A stretch of 64,000 bases of DNA. Origin: Luteimonas viscosa. Lineage in GTDB: Bacteria > Pseudomonadota > Gammaproteobacteria > Xanthomonadales > Xanthomonadaceae. Every line of letters begins with the position of its first letter. The stretch's first letter is position 1. Position numbers and translations under genes: made by a program. The notes under the pieces are model-generated. The model saw only the letters and a list, made by a program, of their open reading frames with translations, searched no databases and was not told the origin of the DNA. The stretch covers positions 1,405,248 through 1,469,247 of the forward strand of contig NZ_VTFT01000001.1 in NCBI RefSeq assembly GCF_008244685.1. The letters are read 5' to 3'. Positions 34,984 through 42,982 of this stretch are shown in pieces.

Positions 34984-35706
34984 ATGACTGCGCAACACCC
35001 CACCATCGGCGGACTGCTGCGCTCGCTGCGCGCGCGCAAGGGCTGGACGCTCAAGCAGATGAGCGAGCATTCCGGCATCCCGCTCTCGACCCTGTCCAAG
35101 GTCGAGCACGACCGCCTGACCCTGACCTACGACAAGCTGCTGCAACTCAGCCAGCGGCTCAACCTGCGCATGTCCGAACTGTTCGCCGAGCAGGCCGAGG
35201 CGCCGGAGCAGCCGGTGACGGCGCGCCGCAGCATCGGCCGCATCGAGGACGCGATCCGGGTCAACACGCCGAACTACGACTACTACTACCTGTGCCCGGA
35301 GCTGCGCCGCAAGCGCATGATCCCGGTCCTCACCCGGGTGCGCGCCAAGACCATCGAGGAGTTCGGCGAACTGGTGCGTCACTCGGGCGAGGAATACATC
35401 CACGTGCTCGAGGGCCGCATGGAGGTGCATACCGAGTTCTACGACCCGATGGTGCTGGAAACCGGCGAGTCGGTGTACATCGACTCCAACATGGGCCACG
35501 CCTACATCGCCGCGGAAGGTTGCGACGAAGTGCTGCTGCTCGGCGTGTGCTCGAGCGCCGACGAGCAGCTGATGGAATCGCTGCTCACCCTGCACGGGGA
35601 GGAAGGCGCGGCGCGAGAGGCCGGAGTCAAGCGGCCGCGGCCTGCGCCCGCGAACGCCGTCGCCAGGGAACGGTCCCCACCCCGCAAGCGGACCGCAGCG
35701 AAGTAG
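34984..35706 (+). CDS. XRE-cupin transcriptional regulator
   Basis: The 240-residue protein has an N-terminal XRE helix-turn-helix (about 7-62; IGGLLRSLRARKGWTLKQ, then SGIPLSTLSKVEHDRLTL). A cupin sensor domain follows at about 120-200, with HSGEEYIHVLEGRMEVH and SVYIDSNMGHAYI. The C-terminus is a basic tail. Such proteins control amino acid, polyamine and peptide catabolism, with the cupin binding the inducer. The gene diverges from the S12-epimerase operon, and the palindromes at 34817-34828 and 28558-28569 are its likely sites. The start was set at the ATG whose product begins directly before the HTH. Longer in-frame extensions cover the promoter region. Confidence 0.9.
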   Translation: MTAQHPTIGGLLRSLRARKGWTLKQMSEHSGIPLSTLSKVEHDRLTLTYDKLLQLSQRLNLRMSELFAEQAEAPEQPVTARRSIGRIEDAIRVNTPNYDYYYLCPELRRKRMIPVLTRVRAKTIEEFGELVRHSGEEYIHVLEGRMEVHTEFYDPMVLETGESVYIDSNMGHAYIAAEGCDEVLLLGVCSSADEQLMESLLTLHGEEGAAREAGVKRPRPAPANAVARERSPPRKRTAAK

Positions 35707-35725
35707 GAAGGCCAACCACGTCGCG

Positions 35726-37963
35726 TCAGAATGGCCTGCCGATCTCGAGGAAGATCAGGCCCTCGCCGCCCTGGCGCCACCCGTAGCCGGCCGTCATCGG
35801 CCCCAGCCACGAGTCGAAGCCGGCGTACAGGCTGGCGTTGAGGATGCCATCGCCGACGCGCATGTCCTCGCGGCGTTCCCATGCATTGCCGTATTCGAGG
35901 GTGGCGCCGATCAGCGCCGAACGACTGAAGAACTCGGCCAGCTGGTAGCTGTATCCCACGTAGGCGAGCGCATAGTGCTGGCCGGTCAGTTCGTTGATCC
36001 GGAACCCCGCCAGACGGCTGCGCCCGCCCAGGCGGTAGCGCGCCTGGATCGGTGCCTGCCCCGAGGTCGTCGCGTGGTATCGCACACCGGACTGCAGCGT
36101 ATGTCTGCCGAGGCTGCCAGCCATCAATGCGTCGAGATCGAGCTGGTCGAACGCGCTGTCGCTGCCCAGCCAGTCGCGCGAGACCGTGTAGCCCAGCGAT
36201 GCGTAGTAGCCGGAGCGCGGGAAGAACAGGCTGTCCAGGCGGTCGATGTTGAGGAACGCGAACAGACTGCCCTGCTGGAAGTCGAAGGCGGCCAGGCCCG
36301 GGTCGCCGACCTCCACCTCGGCCCGGCCCTTCCGGAACTGCGTGCCGACCGCGGCAGCGCCGTGGTTGCCGAACTCGCGGGTCGCCTGCAACCGCAGGCC
36401 GAACATGCGCACGTCGTAGGTCGCGATGTTGTTCCCTGAGGCGTCGAACGCATGGATGTTCGGATTGTCGTAGGCGGCGCGCGCGTAGAGCAGGTTGCGG
36501 TTGGCGACATCCAGCGGGTGGAAGTACTCGCCGGCCAGGCCCGGCTCGCTGCCGATCGCCAGGGTGACTCGGCCCTCGGCGCCGTAGGCCGACAGCGGTG
36601 AGAACAGAATCGCCGCACGCAGCGTGCTCTCGAACGCACCCTCGAAGTCCGAGCTGTGTACCAGTCCCAGTTGCAGGTAGTTGGGACCCTGCGGCTTCGG
36701 CCGCGCGCGGACCAGCACGCCATTTCGGCCGTCCTCGCGCAGCATCTCGTAGCTGATGCTGGCGATCGTGCCCAGGCTGTAGGCGCGCAGCATCCTGTCC
36801 TCCACCGCATCGGGATCGAGTGGTTCGCCGACCGGGATGCGCAGCTGCGTCAGCAACAACTCGTCGGCGTAGTCCGTCCGGTTGTCGATACGCACGAACT
36901 CGACCACCGGCGCGGACGTCGCGGCGACGTCGCGCACGCGCGCAGGCTCGGATGCTGGCGTCGCCGTGCGCAGCGCCGCCAGCGCGTCGTGCGCCGCGGC
37001 GGCGGCTTCCTCGCCGATCCGCAACGCCTCCCGCGCCTTCTCGAAGTCAGCGGTGGCGACCGTTTCGCCCAGCCGCGGTGCCACGAGCACGTCGCGGCTG
37101 GTGAGGGTCGCCAACTGCCGCCGGGTATTGCCGGTCGTCATCATGCCGCTGATCTGGGAAACGACCGCGAGCACACTGGCGTTGCGATCCAGCGTCGAAA
37201 GCGGCGTGCCCACGTCGACTGCGATCACTACGTCGGCGCCCATGCCACGCACGACGTCCACCGGTACCTGGTTGGCCAGCCCGCCGTCCAGCAGCACGCG
37301 TCCATCGATCTCCACGGGCTGGAACACGCCTGGCAGCGACATGCTCGCGCGCATCGCCATGGACAGGCTGCCCCGGTCCAGGACCACCGCCTCGCCGGTG
37401 TTGAGGTCGGTGGCGACCGCGCGGAACGGAATCGGCAGCGCGTCGAAACGCTCGATCGCACTCACGCCGAGCGTTGCGCGTTCGAACATAGAGAGGATGC
37501 GTTCGCCCTGGAGCACCCCGGGAGACAGACGGAGGCCGTCGCGGCCAACCCCGACGCCCACCGTGGTCAGGGCGTCGCGGTCGTCCTGCTTGCGGCGATA
37601 CGATCGTTCCGACCTTGGCAGCGTGTCGTCGAACAGGCGCTTCCAGTCGGTGGACACGACCAGTCGTTCCATCTCGTCGACCGGCATGCCCGATGCGTAA
37701 AGCCCGCCGACCAGCGCCCCCATGCTCGTGCCGGCGACGCAGTCGACGGTGATCCCCAACTGCTCGATCCTGCGCAACACGCTGACATGCGCGATGCCGC
37801 GCGCGCCTCCGCCACCGAGCGCCAGGCCGATGCGCGGACGCGTATCGTCGGGGCCGCGCACGCCGCAGGCGGAGATCGCAGGCGCGTCTGGTGCGGGTCC
37901 GGGCTGGGCCATGGCATTGGCGGCGGCCAACATGCAACCGACCAGCAGCATCGCCGGGCGCAT
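35726..37963 (-). CDS. Patatin-like phospholipase with outer-membrane barrel (type Vd autotransporter)
   Basis: This 745-residue protein has a signal peptide. Its patatin domain (about 45-310) has the oxyanion-hole GGGGARG, nucleophile motif GTSMG (Ser80) and Asp226 in DGG. A POTRA-like region follows (about 350-420), then a 16-strand Omp85-type barrel to the terminal Phe (IFLEIGRPF). This is the PlpD architecture: a Ser-Asp lipase carried to the cell surface by its own barrel. The catalytic pair is intact. It lies 330 bp past the carbonic anhydrase gene on the same strand, so it may be separately transcribed. An ATG at 37951 is an alternative start. Confidence 0.92.
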   Translation of the reverse strand: MRPAMLLVGCMLAAANAMAQPGPAPDAPAISACGVRGPDDTRPRIGLALGGGGARGIAHVSVLRRIEQLGITVDCVAGTSMGALVGGLYASGMPVDEMERLVVSTDWKRLFDDTLPRSERSYRRKQDDRDALTTVGVGVGRDGLRLSPGVLQGERILSMFERATLGVSAIERFDALPIPFRAVATDLNTGEAVVLDRGSLSMAMRASMSLPGVFQPVEIDGRVLLDGGLANQVPVDVVRGMGADVVIAVDVGTPLSTLDRNASVLAVVSQISGMMTTGNTRRQLATLTSRDVLVAPRLGETVATADFEKAREALRIGEEAAAAAHDALAALRTATPASEPARVRDVAATSAPVVEFVRIDNRTDYADELLLTQLRIPVGEPLDPDAVEDRMLRAYSLGTIASISYEMLREDGRNGVLVRARPKPQGPNYLQLGLVHSSDFEGAFESTLRAAILFSPLSAYGAEGRVTLAIGSEPGLAGEYFHPLDVANRNLLYARAAYDNPNIHAFDASGNNIATYDVRMFGLRLQATREFGNHGAAAVGTQFRKGRAEVEVGDPGLAAFDFQQGSLFAFLNIDRLDSLFFPRSGYYASLGYTVSRDWLGSDSAFDQLDLDALMAGSLGRHTLQSGVRYHATTSGQAPIQARYRLGGRSRLAGFRINELTGQHYALAYVGYSYQLAEFFSRSALIGATLEYGNAWERREDMRVGDGILNASLYAGFDSWLGPMTAGYGWRQGGEGLIFLEIGRPF

Positions 37964-38295
37964 CGACGACGCCGGGTCCGGCCAGTGCCGGCGTGCTCCA
38001 GGATGTCTGGCGAACAGGCGCCCCCCTGCTGCGCATCGCACGGGCGCCTCGTGCGACGGTCCGCTGGAAGTGCAGCTGCAACAGGGCTCCGGTGGCGTCC
38101 GGCCCGTCGTCGACTCCGGCATGCTTGCTGTCCGCGTGAACTTGCTGGGGCTCTCGCCCCTGCACCAGGGGACCCGTCCGCACCGGCTTCCCGGGCCGCC
38201 GCGCGCCTTCCGGCCAGCGCGTCCGTGCCCCAGGTCCGATCCGAACGGGAAAGATCAATGTCCGTCGTTGTCCTCGAGGGGCGCGACCAGCCGAC
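37964..38295. other. Non-coding interval between carbonic anhydrase and patatin genes
   Basis: This 332-bp gap has only short shadow reading frames without ribosome sites. It presumably holds the patatin promoter, but I cannot point to convincing -35/-10 elements. No strong hairpin was seen. Confidence 0.5.
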
Positions 38296-39048
38296 TCATT
38301 CCAGCACCACTCTCGCCCCGACTGGCTGCAGCGGGCGGTTGTTGGGCTGGCCGATCGCCTCGCCCACCTTGCGCAACTGCTCGCCGGAAGCCCTGGCAGG
38401 CTGCTTGAGTACCAGCCAACGCACGCCTTCCGAACACGGTGGAGTGGTCAGGGAGCCCTCGTAGCGGTAGTAGTCGCGGTCGGCGGGCAGCAGATCGTCT
38501 GCCGAGGCCCCGGGCTCGAGTGGTGCCCTGCCGTCGACCGCCAGCGGGACCTGGGGCCAGACCCTGTCGAGCAGGGGATTGCCGGCGCCCTCCTCGAACA
38601 TCAGCGCCACGACGGCCAGGTTGCCCTTGTCATCGACATGCACGAAGTGCGCTTCCATCGGGTACGACCTGCCTGCGATGGTGTTCTCGCTCGGCGAATG
38701 GAAGTGGAACTGCTTCAGTTCGAACACCGTGTCGTCCACGGTGATCGAGCTTCCGGTCCTGTGGTCGACCTGGACGGCGTGGCCGTTGTTGACGACCTGG
38801 TAGCCGCCACCCGGCCTGTAGTCGAACCTGATCGGGGCAAGCTCGGCCTGGATGAAGTTGGCCAGGTCGATCGGCGACTGGTTCCTGCCGCTGCTGCATG
38901 TGCCGAAGTCGGATTCGAACTCCGACCAGTGCTCCGGGCCCACTTCGCCCGCATAGCCCCAGTGGGGCGGGTGCGCCCCTTCCTGCGCCACGGCTGGCGG
39001 CACGGGGACGGCGACGAGCAGACTGACAACAAGCGATCGCATTTTCAT
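38296..39048 (-). CDS. Periplasmic alpha-carbonic anhydrase
   Basis: The 250-residue exported enzyme interconverts CO2 and bicarbonate. After a signal peptide (to about 21) it shows HWGYAGEVGPEHW, CSSGRNQSPIDL, the zinc histidines in FHFHSPSEN (His115, His117) and MEAHFVH (His134), and the C-terminal TTPPCSEGVRWLVL. Cys51 and the Cys of PPCSEG form the usual disulfide. Length matches bacterial alpha-CAs. The ATG overlaps the stop of the upstream membrane-protein gene (ATGA), so it is translated with that operon. Confidence 0.96.
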   Translation of the reverse strand: MKMRSLVVSLLVAVPVPPAVAQEGAHPPHWGYAGEVGPEHWSEFESDFGTCSSGRNQSPIDLANFIQAELAPIRFDYRPGGGYQVVNNGHAVQVDHRTGSSITVDDTVFELKQFHFHSPSENTIAGRSYPMEAHFVHVDDKGNLAVVALMFEEGAGNPLLDRVWPQVPLAVDGRAPLEPGASADDLLPADRDYYRYEGSLTTPPCSEGVRWLVLKQPARASGEQLRKVGEAIGQPNNRPLQPVGARVVLE

Positions 39049-39872
39049 GGCGGGTTCCTCGCTGTGACGGATGGATCGGCCGCCTGGACGGCGGCCGTTT
39101 GCAGCCTTCGCTGCAGGTCGGCCAGCGGCTGCTGGTCCACGGTGATGAGCCCCCCCTGTGGCCGGTTAAGGTCGACGATGAGGGTGACGAGCAGGGCGAA
39201 AGTGAGTGCGATCGGGACGATGCCAACCAGCCTGCGCTTGCCCGTCAACCCGACCTGCAGCCCCAGGGTGCCCATCGTGAGTGCGGCGATCGCCGCCAGG
39301 CCGAGCCAGATGCCGTGCGGGATCCGCGCACGCACGCCGTCCGCGAAGCGTCGCTCATGAATCGCGATCAGCTCGATCACCGATTCCACCATGCGGCCCG
39401 CGCCCTGGCCCGGGCTGTCGCGGGCCGACGACGACGCCTGCGCCCACAGCTGGGCGTGGATCTGCAGCGAACGTTCCAGCCCCGCCTGCAGATCGCCGCC
39501 GGGCCGTACCGCATCCAGGCGGACATCCACATACTCGCGCAGGAGACGTTTGATCTCGCGGCCGCGTTCGTCGCCGAGGAGGTCGGCGCGCAGGTGTGTC
39601 GCGCCTATGCGGGTCGCTTCGGTCAGTACATCCTGCTTTCGTGCCCCATGGTGCGTGGAGGCCATCGAGAACGTGAAGGCCAGCAGGAACGCGAGCATAC
39701 CGAGCAATCCTCCAACGACAGGCCCGACCGACGTCTGGGCACCTTCGTCCTGGCGGATGCGCAGGTGGTGCCGACCGAACAGGATGCCGGTCTCGCATGC
39801 CGCAAGAATGAGCAGCACGATGCAGACGTACACACCCGCGATCGGCATCGCTTCGAGCAGATAGCGGGTCAT
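39045..39872 (-). CDS. DUF4239-like membrane protein
   Basis: This 275-residue protein has two N-terminal helices (about 5-25 and 50-70), a soluble helical middle (about 75-200) and two C-terminal helices (about 205-250). The pattern GGLLGMLAFLLAFTFSMA and RIGATHLRADLL resembles the bestrophin-like DUF4239 family; function unknown, possibly ion conduction. Its start overlaps the stop of the 107-aa upstream gene and its stop overlaps the carbonic anhydrase start, both as ATGA. Confidence 0.75.
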   Translation of the reverse strand: MTRYLLEAMPIAGVYVCIVLLILAACETGILFGRHHLRIRQDEGAQTSVGPVVGGLLGMLAFLLAFTFSMASTHHGARKQDVLTEATRIGATHLRADLLGDERGREIKRLLREYVDVRLDAVRPGGDLQAGLERSLQIHAQLWAQASSSARDSPGQGAGRMVESVIELIAIHERRFADGVRARIPHGIWLGLAAIAALTMGTLGLQVGLTGKRRLVGIVPIALTFALLVTLIVDLNRPQGGLITVDQQPLADLQRRLQTAAVQAADPSVTARNPP

Positions 39873-40192
39873 CCCGTCCCCTGCACTACTTCCGGGGGAA
39901 ACGGCAGGATGACGGTGAAGCGCGGACCCGAACCGGGCGAGGTGCCGGGCGCCGTCGCGTAGCCGCGCAGCCCGTCCCGGCAACCCGCCAGTCGCGTGCC
40001 GATGCCACGCTCGCGGTCATCGTCGGTGCCGGCACCATGGGCATCGCTGAATCGCATCGGCACGCCTGCAAGGCCGACGATGGGCATGGAAGGCGGCTCG
40101 GCGAGATCGTCCGCATCCTGCGCCCGCGCCGGCAGGGCCGCGCCCACCGGCAACACGCGCAGGCGGGAGATGGAACCGCAGGTCGGAGGCAT
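39869..40192 (-). CDS. Small hypothetical protein (107 aa)
   Basis: The reading frame begins MPPTCGSISRLRVLP, has a short signal-like region ending ALPARAQDADD, and continues with a low-complexity but non-repetitive segment ending LPFPPEVVQGTG. GAGGA lies eight bases upstream, and the stop overlaps the DUF4239 gene start (ATGA), so it appears to be a genuine, translationally coupled gene. No family recognised. The single Cys pair, one in the leader and one in AGCRDG, offers no clue. Confidence 0.55.
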   Translation of the reverse strand: MPPTCGSISRLRVLPVGAALPARAQDADDLAEPPSMPIVGLAGVPMRFSDAHGAGTDDDRERGIGTRLAGCRDGLRGYATAPGTSPGSGPRFTVILPFPPEVVQGTG

Positions 40193-40221
40193 GGATGGTT
40201 CCTCGCCAGATCGGATGCCGG

Positions 40222-40659
40222 CTAGCGGATGATGTAACCGCGGCCCTGCATGCAGGCGCCATAGGCGCGGTAGTAGGTGTCGAGCCCCTGCTGCTTCTGT
40301 GCCTGCGCCTGTTGCGCCTGTCCGGCCTGGTGCAGGCGTGCGCGGCGCCCACCTGCCAGCGCACCGAGCGCGGCGCCTTCGCCGGGCTTGTCGTCGACGA
40401 TTTCGCCGACGATCGCGCCACGCGCGGCGCCGCGCAGCCGCTCCCCCTGCGGCTGTGGCGGCGGCGTTGCCGTCGCCGGGACCGCGGCGGGATCGATGCC
40501 GGTGTCCTGCCTGGCCCAGGCGAGGCATTGCGCGTCGTCCTCGGTCTTCTGCTCCGCGCTCTGGCCCTTGGCCGGATAGACGCTGGGCTTCTGCGCCCAC
40601 GCCGGTGCCGACAGGGCGAATGCGAGAAGGATGATGGTGGCTGGTGTCGGTTGGCGCAT
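40222..40659 (-). CDS. Exported glycine-zipper protein
   Basis: The 145-residue protein has a signal peptide (MRQPTPATIILLAFALSAPAWA). A central glycine-zipper segment (RGAARGAIVGEIVDDKPGEGAALGALAGG, about 78-107) precedes a Gln/Ala-rich stretch and a Cys-containing end (YGACMQGRGYIIR). Related small proteins are outer-membrane or periplasmic and implicated in envelope stress. It lies 40 bp after the barrel gene and 29 bp before the 107-aa gene. Confidence 0.75.
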   Translation of the reverse strand: MRQPTPATIILLAFALSAPAWAQKPSVYPAKGQSAEQKTEDDAQCLAWARQDTGIDPAAVPATATPPPQPQGERLRGAARGAIVGEIVDDKPGEGAALGALAGGRRARLHQAGQAQQAQAQKQQGLDTYYRAYGACMQGRGYIIR

Positions 40660-40699
40660 TGCGATGCTCCTGTGCCGGGAACCCGGATCGAAACGAAGC

Positions 40700-41449
40700 T
40701 CAGAACCTGAAGCCGTAGCCGACGGTCAACCCGCTCAGGATCAACTCGGCGCGGGTATCGCGAGGCTCCAGCGCGATGTCCATGTGGCGGTAGCCGAACG
40801 CCCATTGGCCGTGCCTGGTGCGATAGAGCGCTGTCGCGGCAGCGTTCCAGGTGCCGTCGGTACCGCCGAACGAGCCATCGCCGCGCACGGTCAAGGCCCA
40901 GCGCTCGCCGAGTTGCCAGGTGTAGCGGGCGCCGATCATGAAATCCGAGTAGGACTTGCTCGCGTCGATCTTCGCTGTATTGAACGACGGGTTGACCGGA
41001 TCCACTTCGATGGTCAGGTCGACATCGATGTAGCGCAGCCCCATGAACAGGTCGACGCCGTTGAAGCGGTCTTCGCCGGGGCTCCAGAGCAAGGCGGCCT
41101 CGAACAACCGCGCATCCAGGTCGCTCTCGGTGCGATAGCGCGGATGGTCCTTGTCGTCGCCCAGCCCGAGGTACACGATATCGCCGAACACACCGAAGGC
41201 GTCACCCTGCCCCTCGGCGTGGAGGAGGAACGCGCCTTCGATCTTGTCGATGATGTCGGAGAAGTCGGTGTCCGTCCCGGTTGGCGGCACCGCCGTGTTC
41301 ACGTCGGCGCTGATGCCGGGCGCCCAGACGTACGGCGCGACGACCCAGTCCCAGCCCTCTCCCTCGGCGGCACCGGCCTCGGGCGAACAGCACGCAATCG
41401 CGGCGACGGAAGAAGCAGCGATGGGAAGGAACCGCTTGCAGAGGGTCAT
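40700..41449 (-). CDS. Outer-membrane beta-barrel protein
   Basis: This 249-residue protein has a signal peptide ending GAAEGEGWD. It has alternating amphipathic strands (WDWVVAPYVWAPG, GVFGDIVYLGLG, FMGLRYIDVDLTIEV, FMIGARYTWQLGERW) and a C-terminal Phe (VGYGFRF), as expected of an 8- to 12-strand barrel. The WxVAPYxWA opening is common in a group of uncharacterised proteobacterial barrels. It follows the 401-aa membrane-protein gene after 47 bp within the sulfatase operon. Confidence 0.8.
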   Translation of the reverse strand: MTLCKRFLPIAASSVAAIACCSPEAGAAEGEGWDWVVAPYVWAPGISADVNTAVPPTGTDTDFSDIIDKIEGAFLLHAEGQGDAFGVFGDIVYLGLGDDKDHPRYRTESDLDARLFEAALLWSPGEDRFNGVDLFMGLRYIDVDLTIEVDPVNPSFNTAKIDASKSYSDFMIGARYTWQLGERWALTVRGDGSFGGTDGTWNAAATALYRTRHGQWAFGYRHMDIALEPRDTRAELILSGLTVGYGFRF

Positions 41450-41496
41450 TGCGAATCTCCTGTTCTAACGGAAGGAAAGAACGTCGCTCGCGGGGT

Positions 41497-42702
41497 TCAC
41501 AGCACCATCCCCACCACGCGCCGCAGCAGTTCGGCCAGCGGAATCTCGGTCAGCACCAGCGGCAGGAAGGGGGCCGCGGAGATGGCCACCAGTTGCAGCA
41601 GCACCCGCAGGTCGAACGGGACGGGACGCATCGCACGCACGACATCGTGGCTGCTGGCCAGGTCGGACAACGAGGACACATCCGCATTGCCGAGAAGCCG
41701 ATCTCCCGCCGGCGCAGGGGCTCTGATCCACTTGCTTTCGAACTCGCGGCCGTGTGCGGCGGCCAGTGCTCCATATCTGCGCAGGCCTTCCCGTCTCGCG
41801 GCCACCAGGCGCGGTACGAAGAACAGCATCGGGACGAGCACCTGCGCAACCAGCAACACGACAAGCATTGCGATCTCGCCCCGGAACTCGGCGGCCGTGC
41901 GTGCCCCGATCAACACGCGGCTGGCAACGAGGCCGGAGACCACCGCTGCCTGCGCGAACAGCAGCGGCATGAAGCCGTACACGCCCTCGCCCAGGAACCC
42001 CAGGCCGCCCGAGCGATCCGGATGCACGGCCCGGACTTCCAGCGGAAGGCGCGACACCTGCCACAGGAACCGCCACCAGATCGCCAACCGGAACCACCAG
42101 CGCAGCAGCAGGAACTGGAAAACCGGGACGCTCACGTGGACCAGCCACCAGCCTGCCCGGGTCAGCTGGATGCGGCCACCGTCGACGCTCGCATACCACG
42201 TGTCGGCATACAGCGTCATGTGTCGCCACATCCACGGGGCGAGCACGAAGACGGAAGCGATCAGGGCGACCTCCACGGAAATCGAGTTGCGCCATCTCGT
42301 CGCCGATTCGACCGCCGCCTGAAGTCCTGGCGTCGAACGGTGTGGCACGACTCCCCGTTCGTCGAACTGGTGGACGATGTCGCGCGTCCACGAGTGCACG
42401 ACCGGCTCGGCGAGGATCAGCAGCGGCATCGCGACGAGGAACCTCGCGTAGGCCTCGATGTCGTGCAGGAATGGAAGTCCGCTGCCGGCCAGTGCATTGC
42501 CTTCGAGCGTCGCCAACGCGAGCAGCGGCAACCAGGCCAGCGCCGGGATGAACAGCATCCGCCGATGCAGCAATTGCAGGGGAGGTCTGATGAGCCGCGT
42601 TCTGATGAACAGCTGGTACAGCGGACCGCCCAGCACCAGCGAGAAGTCCTCGTCGGCGCGCGAGGCGGGAGCGGGGTTCGTGACGACCCGGCGCCGGCTC
42701 AT
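41497..42702 (-). CDS. Polytopic inner-membrane protein of unknown function
   Basis: The 401-residue protein has about six membrane helices (including LFIPALAWLPLLALATL, VALIASVFVLAPWMW, MLVVLLVAQVLVPMLFF and a C-terminal hydrophobic hairpin). The hydrophilic loops are rich in Arg and Trp (LLLRWWFRLAIWWRFLWQ). I recognise no characterised family. Comparable proteins are seen as genome-wide hypothetical membrane proteins. It follows the sulfatase gene by 280 bp. The chosen ATG has GGGACG upstream; a longer N-terminus is possible. Confidence 0.7.
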   Translation of the reverse strand: MSRRRVVTNPAPASRADEDFSLVLGGPLYQLFIRTRLIRPPLQLLHRRMLFIPALAWLPLLALATLEGNALAGSGLPFLHDIEAYARFLVAMPLLILAEPVVHSWTRDIVHQFDERGVVPHRSTPGLQAAVESATRWRNSISVEVALIASVFVLAPWMWRHMTLYADTWYASVDGGRIQLTRAGWWLVHVSVPVFQFLLLRWWFRLAIWWRFLWQVSRLPLEVRAVHPDRSGGLGFLGEGVYGFMPLLFAQAAVVSGLVASRVLIGARTAAEFRGEIAMLVVLLVAQVLVPMLFFVPRLVAARREGLRRYGALAAAHGREFESKWIRAPAPAGDRLLGNADVSSLSDLASSHDVVRAMRPVPFDLRVLLQLVAISAAPFLPLVLTEIPLAELLRRVVGMVL

Positions 42703-42913
42703 CTGCCCGTCCCACCGGCATATTCGCTGGTACAACGCACACCGTGGCGACATGCCGCACGCGGACGGGTACCAGCGATCCGCCCCGGCCTGGCCGGATC
42801 CGGAACAGAGGCAGCGGCGCGCTTGCGGACACCTTCATGCACTTCGACGGTGCCCGAGCCGAAGGCGCGCGCCCAGGTGCTCACGTCCGCCCTTTTCTCC
42901 CGACCGCGCCCGC

Positions 42914-42949
42914 GTGGGAGCGGCCGGGGAAACGCCCCGACCGCTCCCA
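42914..42949. terminator. GC-rich hairpin downstream of the sulfatase gene
   Basis: Arms 42914-42929 and 42934-42949 pair over 16 bp with two G-T type mismatches around a 4-nt loop. It starts 34 bp past the sulfatase stop. No U-run follows leftward. It may partly terminate or stabilise the sulfatase message, separating it from the downstream membrane-protein genes. Confidence 0.45.
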
Positions 42950-42982
42950 TGCAACTTCCGGACGTCGACCTGGCGGAACCGG

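Noticed and set aside
38255-38437. 60-codon leftward frame overlapping the carbonic anhydrase end
   Set aside because: No ribosome site, overlaps a certain gene, low-complexity composition.
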